This document shows, one piece after another, positions 17,443-26,025 of a stretch of 64,000 bases of DNA (position 1 is the stretch's first letter; every line of letters begins with the position of its first letter). The position numbers and the translations under genes were made by a program. The DNA is from Paracoccus sphaerophysae. GTDB lineage: Bacteria; Pseudomonadota; Alphaproteobacteria; Rhodobacterales; Rhodobacteraceae. The notes under the pieces are model-generated. The model saw only the letters and a program-made list of their open reading frames with translations, did not search any database and was not told where the DNA came from. The stretch lies in assembly GCF_000763805.1 (NCBI RefSeq), contig NZ_JRKS01000006.1:1-64000 (forward strand), written 5' to 3'.

Positions 17443-18113
17443 AGCTCGGGGTGCCTTCCAAGGGCCGGCTGATGGACCAGACCTTCGCCTGGTTCGCCGC
17501 GCATGGCGTGACGCTGGCCCGCAGCGGGTCGGACCGCGAATATGCCGGCACCGTCGCGGGCGCCGAGGGCGTCCAGCTGGTGCTGCTGTCGGCTGCGGAA
17601 ATCCCGCGCGAGCTGGCCGCGGGGCGCATCCAGCTGGGCGTGACCGGGTCCGACCTGGTGCGCGAAAAGCTCGCCGGCTGGCGCTCGGACGTGGTCGAGA
17701 TCGCGCCGATGGGCTTCGGCCACGCCGACCTCGTGCTGGCCGTGCCCGCCTGCTGGCGCGACTGCGAGACGCTGGACGACTTTGCCGTCATCGCCCGCGA
17801 TTTTCGCGCCGCGCACGGGATGCGGCTGCGCATCGCCACGAAATACCACCGGCTGGTCCGCGCCTTCCTGTCCGCCCATGAGGTCGCCGACTATCAGCTG
17901 GTCGACAGCCAGGGCGCGACCGAGGGCACCGTCGCCAATCTGACCGCCGAGGCGATCGCCGACATCACCTCGTCGGGCGAGACGCTGCGCGCCAACCATC
18001 TGAAGATCCTGCCCGATGCGCTGATCCACGCCAGCCAGGCGACCCTGTTCGCCGCACGGGCGGTTGCCGACCAGCCCGATCTGCGCGGCTTTCTGACCCG
18101 GCTCGGGGTCTGA
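17436..18113 (+). CDS. hisG: ATP phosphoribosyltransferase, short form
   Basis: HisG joins ATP and PRPP to give phosphoribosyl-ATP, the committed step of histidine synthesis. At 225 aa it is the short form that needs HisZ, lacking the C-terminal regulatory domain of the long form. Motifs visible are [11 protein letters not shown] at the N-terminus, GVTGSDLVRE, and the PRPP loop VDSQGATEGTVANLTAEAIADITSSG. The start overlaps the end of hisZ by seven bases. Confidence 0.95.
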   Translation: MLKLGVPSKGRLMDQTFAWFAAHGVTLARSGSDREYAGTVAGAEGVQLVLLSAAEIPRELAAGRIQLGVTGSDLVREKLAGWRSDVVEIAPMGFGHADLVLAVPACWRDCETLDDFAVIARDFRAAHGMRLRIATKYHRLVRAFLSAHEVADYQLVDSQGATEGTVANLTAEAIADITSSGETLRANHLKILPDALIHASQATLFAARAVADQPDLRGFLTRLGV

Positions 18114-18172
18114 CACGACCCGGGCCAGGCGGCCGACCCCGCGCCTGTCGCTGCGCTTTCCGACAGCCGGGC

Positions 18173-18713
18173 TCAGGCGGCAAAGCGATAGCCCAGCCGG
18201 GTCTCGGTGTCGTGGTCCAGCGCGCGTTGCACGAACGCGCGGTCGGCGTCGCTGAAGACCGGCGTGGCGTCGCGTCGCGGGCCCTCGATGGTGCGGGTCG
18301 TCATCTCGCCCAGCTGCGTGTCGGGCAAGGCGAGGGCGCCCGGGTTGCGCTCGATCGCAAACAGCGCGCACAGGCGATCCAGAACCGCGTCCGGGCGTGC
18401 CGTGACATCTTCGTGGCGGATGAGCGCGACATTGCAGCCGCGTTCCAGAATTCCCAAAAAACGCCGCGTTCGTGAGATTGCGCAGATCGACCGGGTTGGC
18501 GGGCATCTTTCCCGTGATCGGATGGCGGTCGCGCTGCACCGGCAGCCTGAAGGACTTGCGCGCCCCGATCGCGCTCATTGCGATGGGCATATCCAGAATG
18601 GTGCGCCACGGCGACCTGAGAAATTCGGAAAACGTGCCGTCGGTATCTTCGGCCGGCGTCTCCCCGATCCGAAACCTTGCGGGTGGAAAAACAGATGCAC
18701 GGAATTCTGTCAA
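18173..18713 (-). pseudogene. Sulfotransferase remnant with frameshift
   Basis: Two minus-strand frames join into one protein-like reading. Frame one (18713 to about 18460) ends NPVDLRNLTNAAFFG. Frame two (to 18173) continues ILERGCNVALIRHEDVTARP and ends with DHDTETRLGYRFAA, the C-terminal pattern of bacterial sulfotransferases (R-x-EDL plus a final GY). The break sits at a run of six T on the coding strand; five T would restore AAFLGILERG. The N-terminal P-loop is also missing, so the piece covers only about the last 180 residues. Either a decayed gene or a base-call error plus truncation. Confidence 0.65.
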
Positions 18714-18928
18714 CGCATCGGGCAGCCGGGGAAATGCGCAAAAACTGTCACATTTGCGACCGCGCGGGGAATCGTGTGTCGATCCGCAAGACGCACGTTA
18801 CGCAAGGTCTGAATGGTCTGCCTGAACGTCGGGCAAACCGGGAAATGACCGGGCATCGTCATCAGTCGTCAATCGGCCTGACTTCGACGCGCCGGCCGCA
18901 AGGCGGGGGGCTCGCCGCAGACCGACCC

Positions 18929-19978
18929 TTACAACCCCACCAGAGCCGTTGCGAAGTCCCGCGCGTCGAAGGCATCCAGGTCGTCGATCTGCTCGCCCAC
19001 CCCGATGGCGTGGATCGGCAGGCCGAAGCGGTCGGCCAGCGCCACCAGCACCCCGCCCCGCGCGGTGCCGTCCAGCTTGGTCATCACCAGCCCCGACACA
19101 TCCGCCAGCTTGCGGAACGTGTCGACCTGGGACAGCGCGTTCTGGCCGGTGGTCGCATCCAGCACCAGCAGCGTGTTGTGCGGGGCCGAGGGGTCCTTCT
19201 TGCGGATCACGCGGACGATCTTGGCCAGTTCCTCCATCAGGTCGGCGCGGTTCTGCAACCGCCCCGCCGTGTCGATCAGCAGCAGGTCGGCGCCCTCGGC
19301 CTCGGCCCGGGTCATCGCCTCGAAGGCGAGGCTGGCGGGGTCGGACCCCTGCGGCGCGACCATCACTGGCACGCCGGCGCGCTGGCCCCAGACCTGCAGC
19401 TGTTCGACCGCCGCGGCGCGGAAGGTGTCGCCGGCGGCGATCACCACCGACTTGCCGGCGGTGCGGAACTGGCTGGCCAGCTTGCCGATGGTGGTAGTCT
19501 TTCCCGACCCGTTCACGCCGACGACCAGCACCACTTGCGGCTTCTTGGGATACAGCGGCAGCGGCCGGGCGACGGGGGTCATGATCCGCGTCACCTCGTC
19601 GGCCAACGCCTGCTTCAGCTCGGTGGCGCTGATCCGGCGACCCATCCGGCCTTCGGCGATGTTGGCCGTCACGCGCAGCGCGGTGTCAGTGCCCATGTCG
19701 GCCGCGATCAGCATGTCCTCGAGGTCTTCCAGCATCGCGTCGTCCAGCTCGCGCCGCGGCTCGGCGGGGGCGGCAGAGCCGAAGATGCGCCCCATGAACC
19801 CGGGCCTTTCCGCCGCCGGCTCGGCCGTCGGCCGAGGGGCAGGCGCCGCCGGGGCAGGCACCGAGGGGGCCGGTTGAACCGGCGCCGGACCGGCTTCGCT
19901 GACGATCTCGTCCAGCCCGCTCCCGATCTTCGAGGACGATTTGCTCAGCCGCTCGCGCAGCTTGGAAAAGAACGACAT
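18929..19978 (-). CDS. ftsY: Signal recognition particle receptor FtsY
   Basis: FtsY is the membrane-bound GTPase that receives SRP-ribosome complexes and passes membrane proteins to SecYEG. The 349-aa protein has a short basic N-terminus (MSFFSKLRERLSKSSSK), a Pro/Ala-rich A region to about residue 65, then the NG domain. GTPase motifs are GVNGSGKTTTIGKL (G1), GDTFRAAA, DTAGR (G3) and TKLDGTARGG (G4). The ATG at 19978 was preferred to the TTG two codons upstream. Confidence 0.96.
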   Translation of the reverse strand: MSFFSKLRERLSKSSSKIGSGLDEIVSEAGPAPVQPAPSVPAPAAPAPRPTAEPAAERPGFMGRIFGSAAPAEPRRELDDAMLEDLEDMLIAADMGTDTALRVTANIAEGRMGRRISATELKQALADEVTRIMTPVARPLPLYPKKPQVVLVVGVNGSGKTTTIGKLASQFRTAGKSVVIAAGDTFRAAAVEQLQVWGQRAGVPVMVAPQGSDPASLAFEAMTRAEAEGADLLLIDTAGRLQNRADLMEELAKIVRVIRKKDPSAPHNTLLVLDATTGQNALSQVDTFRKLADVSGLVMTKLDGTARGGVLVALADRFGLPIHAIGVGEQIDDLDAFDARDFATALVGL

Positions 19979-20062
19979 CAGCAATCCCCTCGCGGTTTCC
20001 GCCTAACTAGGCAGTCCGCGCCGAAAGGAAAACCCCGCCGCGTCCGGGCCTTCTTCTTTGCC

Positions 20063-20096
20063 CAAATATCCTGGGGGGTGAGGGGGCAAAGCCCCC
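20063..20096. repeat. Intergenic CAAATATCC-type repeat with hairpin, copy 3
   Basis: CAAATATCCTGGGGGGTGAG is followed by the hairpin GGGGGC-aaa-GCCCCC. It lies between the aldolase stop and ftsY, both on the minus strand. The hairpin may end aldolase transcription. Same family as 4411, 9571 and 63335. Confidence 0.6.
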
Positions 20097-20150
20097 AAAC
20101 TGAAACGGGCGGCGCCCCGCGCCGCCCGCCGCTGTTCCTGCAACGCCCGA

Positions 20151-21080
20151 TCAGGCCTTGCCGAGATAGATGTCCACCAGCTTGCCCAGCATCGCCAGCG
20201 CATCCTCGCGCGAGCGCTGGAAGCTGTTGCGCCCGATGATCGAGCCGTTGCCGCCGCCGTCGCGGATAGCGATCGCATCCTCGTAGACCGCGTCCGACCC
20301 CTTGGCCGCACCGCCCGAGAACACCACGATCCGGCGCCCGCCGAAGGCCGCCTGCATGCAGTGTTCGACCCGCTTGGCCTGGGTCGAGATGTCGATCCCC
20401 TGGTCCTCATAGACCTTCTTGGCGTCCTTGTTTTCCAGGTGGTCGGTGGACAGCTTGATCTTGATGATATGGGCGCCCAGCAGCGCCGCGATCTGCGCCG
20501 CATAGGCGGCGATGTCGATGGCGGTCTCGCCGTCCTTGCTGATCGCCTCGCCGCGCGGATAGGACCAGATCACCGTCGGGATGCCGACCGAGGCCGCCTC
20601 GGCGCGCATCTCGGAGATCTCCTCGAACATGTCCAGCGCCATGTCCGAACCCGGATAGATGGTGAAGCCGATGGCCGCGCAGCCCAGCCGCAGCGCGTCC
20701 TGCACGGTCGCGGTCACCGCCTGGTTCTTGCCGGCGGTGTCCGACATCAGCGAGTTCGCCGAGTTGCACTTGAGGATCGTGGGGATCTGGCCGGCGAAGC
20801 TGTCGGCGCCGGCCTCGATCATGCCCAGCGGCGCGGCGTAGGCGTTCAGCCCGGCGTCGATGGCCAGCTGATAGTGGTAATGGGGGTCATAGCCCAGCGG
20901 GTTCTTGGCGAAGGACCGTGCCGGGCCATGCTCGAACCCCTGGTCCACGGGCAGGATGATCATCTTGCCGGTGCCGGCCAGCTTTCCGGTCATCAGCATC
21001 CGGGCCAGATTGCCTTTCACGCCGGGGTTCTCGCCCTCGTAATTGGCGAGGATTTTCTTGACGGTGTCGGTCATCTGCAT
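20151..21080 (-). CDS. Class I fructose-bisphosphate aldolase (DhnA type)
   Basis: The enzyme splits fructose 1,6-bisphosphate into two triose phosphates through a lysine Schiff base. At 309 aa it fits the DhnA/FbaB class I family: early ILPVDQGFEHGP, a central GFTIYPGSDMA, the lysine-bearing strand GAHIIKIKLSTDH, and the phosphate-binding end RIVVFSGGAAKG plus NGSIIGRNSFQR. The start is ATG 21080, with AGGAG seven bases upstream. It lies between ftsY and glpX on the same strand and complements pgk at 26 kb in central carbon metabolism. Confidence 0.93.
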   Translation of the reverse strand: MQMTDTVKKILANYEGENPGVKGNLARMLMTGKLAGTGKMIILPVDQGFEHGPARSFAKNPLGYDPHYHYQLAIDAGLNAYAAPLGMIEAGADSFAGQIPTILKCNSANSLMSDTAGKNQAVTATVQDALRLGCAAIGFTIYPGSDMALDMFEEISEMRAEAASVGIPTVIWSYPRGEAISKDGETAIDIAAYAAQIAALLGAHIIKIKLSTDHLENKDAKKVYEDQGIDISTQAKRVEHCMQAAFGGRRIVVFSGGAAKGSDAVYEDAIAIRDGGGNGSIIGRNSFQRSREDALAMLGKLVDIYLGKA

Positions 21081-21229
21081 CGGACGGCTCCTGGTCATGG
21101 TCGGATGGCGACCCCTTAACAGACCGTCCGCCGAACGGAAGAGCGGTTGCGCTAACGGCGCCGCCGGGGTGCCGCGGGGCGGAAAGCTGCGCGGGCGCCG
21201 CCGTGACGGGGCGCCGGCGCACCCACGCC

Positions 21230-22195
21230 TCAGCGGATCGGGTTGCGATAGAACACCCGCCGGACCGAGCCGGTCTTCGACCGCATCAGGATCGTCTCGG
21301 TCTCGATGAAGCCCGGTTCGCGACGCAGCCCCTGCACGATCGAGCCGTTGGTGACCCCGGTGGCCGAGAAGATCACGTCCGCCGTCACCATCTCGTCGCG
21401 CGAATAGATGCGGTTCAGGTCGGTGATGCCGGCCTTGGCGGCGCGGCCGCGTTCGTCGTCGTTGCGAAACAGCAGCCGGCCCCAGATCTGCCCGCCCATG
21501 CATTTCAGCGCCGAGGCCGCCAGCACCCCCTCGGGCGCGCCGCCCGAGCCCATGTACATGTCGATCCCGGTCTTGTCCGGCTCGGCCACGTGCATGACGC
21601 CGGCCACGTCGCCATCGGTGATCAGACGGATCGCGGCGCCGGTGGCGCGGACCTCGGCAATCATGTCCTCGTGCCGCGGGCGTTCGAGGATGCACACGGT
21701 GATATCCTCGGGCTTCACCCCGCCGGCCTTGGCCAGCGCGTGCACCCGCTCGGCCGGGGTCATGTCCAGCGACACCACGTCCTTGTCATATCCCGGCCCC
21801 ACGGCCAGCTTGTCCATATAGACGTCGGGCGCGTGCAGCAGCGTGCCGCGCGGCGCCATCGCGATCACGGTCAGCGCGTTCGGCATGTCCTTGGCGGTCA
21901 GCGTCGTGCCTTCCAGCGGGTCCAGCGCGATGTCGACCTCGGGGCCCTCGCCCGAGCCCACCTCTTCGCCGATATACAGCATCGGTGCCTCGTCGCGCTC
22001 GCCCTCGCCGATGACCACCACGCCCTTGATGTCCAGCAGGTTCAGCTGTTCGCGCATGGCGTTGACCGCGGCCTGGTCGGCCGCCTTTTCGTCGCCGCGG
22101 CCGATCAGCCGGGCCGACGCGTGGGCGGCGGCCTCGCTGACGCGGGCGAGGCCCAGCGAAAGCATCCGGTCGTTGAAATCCTTGGTGGCGGTCAT
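21230..22195 (-). CDS. glpX: Class II fructose-1,6-bisphosphatase GlpX
   Basis: GlpX removes the 1-phosphate of fructose 1,6-bisphosphate in gluconeogenesis. The 321-aa protein contains the metal-site segments GVVVIGEGERDEAPML and ALDPLEGTTL, and the substrate segment GGAPEGVLAASALKCMGG, all in normal order. In Rhodobacterales I would expect hom upstream and recJ downstream of glpX. Here an alien acetyltransferase lies upstream and the aldolase downstream, while hom and a damaged recJ are elsewhere in the window. Confidence 0.95.
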   Translation of the reverse strand: MTATKDFNDRMLSLGLARVSEAAAHASARLIGRGDEKAADQAAVNAMREQLNLLDIKGVVVIGEGERDEAPMLYIGEEVGSGEGPEVDIALDPLEGTTLTAKDMPNALTVIAMAPRGTLLHAPDVYMDKLAVGPGYDKDVVSLDMTPAERVHALAKAGGVKPEDITVCILERPRHEDMIAEVRATGAAIRLITDGDVAGVMHVAEPDKTGIDMYMGSGGAPEGVLAASALKCMGGQIWGRLLFRNDDERGRAAKAGITDLNRIYSRDEMVTADVIFSATGVTNGSIVQGLRREPGFIETETILMRSKTGSVRRVFYRNPIR

Positions 22196-22464
22196 GGCGA
22201 TCCCTCGCGTTGCGCGGCATGTGGTTCGCGCGGTGATGGTTGCCGCGCTCTTAGTCTCCGCCCCGGGACGGGGCAAGACTGGGGGCGCTAACGCCGCGCC
22301 TGCATCGACGGGGTGCTTTGACAAGCTGCATTGACGGGGCGCTGGCTCGGCTGCAGGCTGGCGACCCCTCCCGCCGAAGGGCGGGTTGTGTAGTTTTTGT
22401 ATGCTGATCGCCCGCGAAGGGGCTTGCCCCCGAGTGGGCGGTAAAGGGGGGGGCAGGGGGGGAT

Positions 22465-23010
22465 TCATCCTCTGGAAACGTCCATCCGCTTTTCAAAACG
22501 AAACATCTCATCATTGTCCGTTTCCGCTCCTGCATCTTCGCCATGAAAATGCGGGTCAGGGTTCCCACCATGATAGTATTCGGTGATGCAGAAGCCGCAG
22601 ACATTCACATAGAAATGGATGTTCCGTTTCTCGAAGCATGGCGTGTGTGTGATCCACAGCTTCGTTTCAGGATAAGCCTCTTCGATAGCCTTCCAGGCTT
22701 TTCGTCCAATCCCACGACCGAGCTTGTCTTTACGGATGTAGAGAAAGCCGAGGGAGTTGTGATGCGTTGACGGGTCAATCTCCAAGATTGCTCCTCCCAC
22801 CCACTGCCCATCTTCCAGAATGCGATGAGCAATCGCATTTGGAGCAGACAGTGTTGAGGCCACATCTTCGTCAGAGGGGATCGGGCCTTCATCCAGTGAT
22901 CCGAAGGTTTCAATGACTGCGATAGCGAAGGCATCCTGAAGTTCTGACCTGAAACGCGGATAGTCCGCTTCCGAGGCTAGATCCAGCGTTACGTTCCCAG
23001 CCATCATCAT
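22465..23010 (-). CDS. GNAT-type N-acetyltransferase, probably acquired
   Basis: This 181-aa protein has the GNAT acetyl-CoA core: [31 protein letters not shown], with the R/Q-x-x-G-x-G motif as KLGRGIG, then a C-terminal region with [17 protein letters not shown]. The acceptor substrate cannot be read from sequence. GC content is near 50%, far below its neighbours, and codons such as AAA, ATA and TCA are common, so recent transfer is likely. Three in-frame ATGs (23010, 23007, 23004) follow AAGGATTA; the middle one has the best spacing. Confidence 0.85.
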   Translation of the reverse strand: MMMAGNVTLDLASEADYPRFRSELQDAFAIAVIETFGSLDEGPIPSDEDVASTLSAPNAIAHRILEDGQWVGGAILEIDPSTHHNSLGFLYIRKDKLGRGIGRKAWKAIEEAYPETKLWITHTPCFEKRNIHFYVNVCGFCITEYYHGGNPDPHFHGEDAGAETDNDEMFRFEKRMDVSRG

Positions 23011-23121
23011 TAATCCTTTTGCAGATTTTTTCTTAATTATAGGTTATGTCGCGAGCATACTCTCGTGGCCACCACTGCGGTGTAGCCCCTCGTGCTCGTG
23101 AGGGGTGCTGCGCTGGCGCCC

Positions 23122-23710
23122 ATGAACCACGGTCTCGCGATCCTGTCGGCGCTGGCCCATGGCGCGACGCTGGCGCTGTCCCTGCGCCTGCACCGGCGCG
23201 GCTCGGCCGACACATGGCTGCGCCAGCGCGTCAGCGCCTAAGCCAACGGTCCGCAGGCGCGGCTGTTCATGACCTATGGCCTCGTCGGGATCGTCGCGGC
23301 GGGCCTGTTGGCCGCGGCGATGGCGGGGCGCGGCCTTCCGCGGCTGGCAGTGGGCTGCCTCGCGGCGATGGCAGCGTTGCGGATCCGGGGTGTTCGCCTT
23401 GCGCACCGGGGATGGCACCGCGGCCCGAGCGGCGGAATCGCAGGTGCATCTGGCGCAGGCGGTGGTCACCTTCACGCTGGCCTGTCAGGCCGTCAGCAGC
23501 GGCACGCCGCGCGCGGGCGAACTGGTCCCGTCCCATGCGCCGCTTTTTCGCGGGCTGGCCTGGATCGCGGCGCTGTCGCTGGCCGGGGTGGTGGCGACCG
23601 GCGTCGTGCCGGCGTTGCCGCGCTGGTTCGGGCTGGCCGAGCCGCTGTTCTTGGGCGCGACGCTGGCGTGGTTCGCGCTGCTCGCCGCCGGGCTGGCCTC
23701 GGTCCCCTAG
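23122..23710 (+). pseudogene. Broken membrane protein gene (in-frame stop and frameshift)
   Basis: Hydrophobic sequence runs through two frames. From ATG 23122 it reads MNHGLAILSALAHGATLALS, hits TAA at 23239, then continues in the same frame (ANGPQARLFMTYGLVGIVAAG). Near the GGGG run at about 23388 it must shift to the other frame, which continues with VHLAQAVVTFTLACQAVSSG and ends LLAAGLASVP at 23710. Together this predicts about 195 residues with four membrane segments. I do not know the family. It borders the low-GC acetyltransferase and overlaps the bolA end by four bases. Confidence 0.55.
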
Positions 23711-23967
23711 TCCGACGCCAGTTCCAGCGCCAGCGCGTGGATGCGGGGCACGATGTCGCCCAAGGTGCGGATCACCAGGCGGTGCCGCTCGACCCGCGAC
23801 AGGTCGGCAAAGGCCTGCGCGCTCATCTTCACGCGGTAATGGGTCTGGCCTTCCGGGCGGGCGCCGGCATGGCCGGCGTGCAGGTGGCTTTCGTCGATGA
23901 CTTCCAGCCAGGTCGGCGCCAGGGCTTCCAGTCGGTGGCGCATCTCGTCGGCGATCAATTGCGTCAT
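23707..23967 (-). CDS. BolA family protein
   Basis: BolA proteins pair with monothiol glutaredoxins to bind or move [2Fe-2S] clusters, and some act as transcription regulators. The 86-aa protein has the family pattern LEVIDESHLHAGHAG, then THYRVKMSAQAFADLSRVERHRLVIRTL and HALALEL. The HxxHAGH histidines that can contact the cluster are present. Length is standard. It is divergent from the J-domain gene. Confidence 0.92.
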   Translation of the reverse strand: MTQLIADEMRHRLEALAPTWLEVIDESHLHAGHAGARPEGQTHYRVKMSAQAFADLSRVERHRLVIRTLGDIVPRIHALALELASD

Positions 23968-24040
23968 GGTGGCCGCTCCCTCTTTCGCTCCGGTTGAAAT
24001 GCCCTACACTTCCGGTCCCGAGTCGAAAAGCAGGCCTTTC

Positions 24041-24667
24041 ATGACCAACAGCGATCCGTTCGGATTCGATATCTCGGCGGCCTCGGACAAGAAGCGCCGG
24101 GCCAAGGGGCGGCGCGGCATGTCCGGCGCCTTCGAAACCTCGACCCGTCGCTGCGACAAGGTGGGGTGCACCCAGCCGGGCCAGTACCGGGCGCCCAAGT
24201 CGCCCAAGCAGCTGGACGAGTATTACTGGTTCTGCAAGGACCACGTCCGCGAATACAACGCCAACTGGAACTATTTCCAGGGCCAGTCCGAGGCGGAATT
24301 CCAGGAATTCCTCGACAACGCCACGGTTTGGGAACGCCCGACCCGTCCCTTCGGCAGCGCCGCGCAGGAACAGGCCTGGGCGCGCCACGGGGTCAGCGAT
24401 CCGCTGGAAATCCTCGGCGCCAACGGCACCAACCCCGAGGCGCGCGCCCGCGCCACCCGCAAGCTGCCCCCGACCGAGCGTCGCGCGCTCGAAATCCTCG
24501 ACGCCAAGGACAGCTGGACCAAGGTGGAGATCCGCAAGCAATACAAGTCGCTGGTCAAGGACCTGCATCCCGACATGAACGGCGGAGACAGGTCCGACGA
24601 GGACCGGCTGCAAGAGGTCGTCTGGGCCTGGGACCAGATCAAGGACAGCCGCAGCTTCAAGGACTGA
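24041..24667 (+). CDS. J-domain protein with C-terminal DnaJ domain
   Basis: The protein (208 aa from ATG 24041) carries a J domain at its C-terminus. YKSLVKDLHPDMNGGDRSDEDRLQEV includes the HPD triad that stimulates Hsp70 ATPase. The N-terminal part has two Cys pairs' worth of metal-like spacing (RRCDKVGCTQPG, WFCKDHV) and a conserved region found in alphaproteobacterial homologues. An earlier in-frame ATG at 23999 lacks a ribosome site, while CAGG precedes 24041, so I chose the latter. It is probably a DnaK co-chaperone for an unknown client. Confidence 0.85.
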   Translation: MTNSDPFGFDISAASDKKRRAKGRRGMSGAFETSTRRCDKVGCTQPGQYRAPKSPKQLDEYYWFCKDHVREYNANWNYFQGQSEAEFQEFLDNATVWERPTRPFGSAAQEQAWARHGVSDPLEILGANGTNPEARARATRKLPPTERRALEILDAKDSWTKVEIRKQYKSLVKDLHPDMNGGDRSDEDRLQEVVWAWDQIKDSRSFKD

Positions 24668-24692
24668 CGGCCGGGAACCCCCTTCAAACACA

Positions 24693-24719
24693 AAAGGCCC
24701 GCCGGGATGGCGGGCCTTT
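24693..24719. terminator. Bidirectional rho-independent terminator
   Basis: AAAGGCCCGCC-gggat-GGCGGGCCTTT is a perfect 11-bp stem with a five-base loop, A-rich on one side and T-rich on the other. It serves both the J-domain gene and the convergent cyclophilin gene. Confidence 0.85.
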
Positions 24720-24737
24720 CGCTTGTGTCGCGGCCGG

Positions 24738-25334
24738 TCACGGGGTGATCGTGACCTTCGCCATGTAATCGGGCTTGTCCACGGCGCCGTTCGCGGCCTG
24801 GTCGCCCTTCTTGATCGCGTTCAGCACGTCCCAGCCTTCGACCAGCTGGCCGACGACGGTGTACTGCCCGTCCAGGAAGCTCGCCGGCGCCAGGTCGATG
24901 AAGAACTGGCTGTTGGCGCTGTCCAGGCTTTGCGAGCGGGCCATGCCCACCGTACCGGCGCCGAAGGTGACGTCGCTCAACTCGGCGGCGAGGTCGGGCA
25001 TGTCCGACCCGCCCATGCCGGCCTGCGCAGTGTCGCCGTCATGCTTGCCGTGCTGCACGTCGCCGGTCTGGGCCATGAAGCCGTCGATGACGCGGTGGAA
25101 CACCACCCCGTCATAGGCGCCCGAGTTGGCCAGCGCGGTCAGCCGCTCGATATGCTTGGGCGCCTTGTCGGCGAACAGGTCCAGCACGATCTTGCCCTTG
25201 GGCTGGCCGGCGGCGTCGGCGACCTCGATCACCATGTTGGGGCCGGGGCCGTCGGTTGCCGAGGGCGCGGCGACCTGCGCCTGCGCGGCGGCGGCCGACA
25301 AGATGACGGCAGAGGAGATCAGGAACTTACGCAT
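24738..25334 (-). CDS. Exported cyclophilin-type peptidyl-prolyl isomerase
   Basis: Cyclophilins speed cis-trans isomerisation at proline. This 198-aa protein starts with a signal peptide (MRKFLISSAVILSAAAAQAQ, likely cleavage after AQA), so it acts in the periplasm. The cyclophilin core is complete: GVVFHRVIDGFMAQTGD with the catalytic arginine, the SANSQFFIDL segment and GQYTVVGQLVEG. It overlaps the stop of the upstream cytoplasmic cyclophilin gene by eight bases, giving a tandem pair that probably arose by duplication. Confidence 0.93.
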   Translation of the reverse strand: MRKFLISSAVILSAAAAQAQVAAPSATDGPGPNMVIEVADAAGQPKGKIVLDLFADKAPKHIERLTALANSGAYDGVVFHRVIDGFMAQTGDVQHGKHDGDTAQAGMGGSDMPDLAAELSDVTFGAGTVGMARSQSLDSANSQFFIDLAPASFLDGQYTVVGQLVEGWDVLNAIKKGDQAANGAVDKPDYMAKVTITP

Positions 25335-25827
25335 CGGCGGCCACCTTGACGGAAATCATGCGATCGGGGTTCGCCGGCGGCTCGCCGCGGGCGATCTTGT
25401 CAACGAACTCCATGCCCGAGATCACCCGCCCATAGACGGTGTACTGCCCGTTCAGGAAATCGTTGTCCTTGAAGTTGATGAAGAACTGGCTGTTGGCGCT
25501 GTTGGGGTTCTGCGACCGCGCCGCCCCCAGCGTGCCGCGGGCATGGGGCAGCTTGGAAAACTCGGCCGGCAGGTCAGGCAGGTCCGATCCGCCGGTGCCC
25601 GCGCGCCGCGCGTCGCCGCCCTCGCGGCCGTGTTCCACGTCGCCGGTCTGGGCCATGAAGCCCTCGATCACGCGGTGGAAGGCGACGCCGTCATACTTGC
25701 CGGCGCGGGCCAGCTCCTTCATCCGCGCGGCGTGTTTCGGCGCCACGTCGGGCAGCAGTTCGATGACCACCGGGCCGTCCTTCAGCTCGATGATGATCGT
25801 GTTTTCGGGATCCTTGATGTCGGCCAT
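25327..25827 (-). CDS. Cytoplasmic cyclophilin-type peptidyl-prolyl isomerase
   Basis: This 166-aa cyclophilin lacks a signal peptide and should be cytoplasmic. Core motifs are GVAFHRVIEGFMAQTGD (catalytic Arg), SANSQFFINF and GQYTVYGRVISG. It is first of a two-gene unit with the exported cyclophilin. The start at 25827 follows GGAAG on the minus strand. It is divergent from pgk, with about 200 bases between them for both promoters. Confidence 0.93.
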   Translation of the reverse strand: MADIKDPENTIIIELKDGPVVIELLPDVAPKHAARMKELARAGKYDGVAFHRVIEGFMAQTGDVEHGREGGDARRAGTGGSDLPDLPAEFSKLPHARGTLGAARSQNPNSANSQFFINFKDNDFLNGQYTVYGRVISGMEFVDKIARGEPPANPDRMISVKVAADA

Positions 25828-26025
25828 GAGGCTTCCTTCCGTTGGTTCGGGTGACGGTCTAGGCCGTCCGGGATGCAGCCGCAACGCGCGAACCGGCTGC
25901 CCGGGTCCGTGGCCGGCGCGGACCGAAGCCCGCTCACGGCGACCTAACCAAGAGTTGACGCGCCCGCCCGCTTGGCGGACAACGCGGCTCGTCATTGACC
26001 CACGTCGACCCGCAGGAGAACCGCC

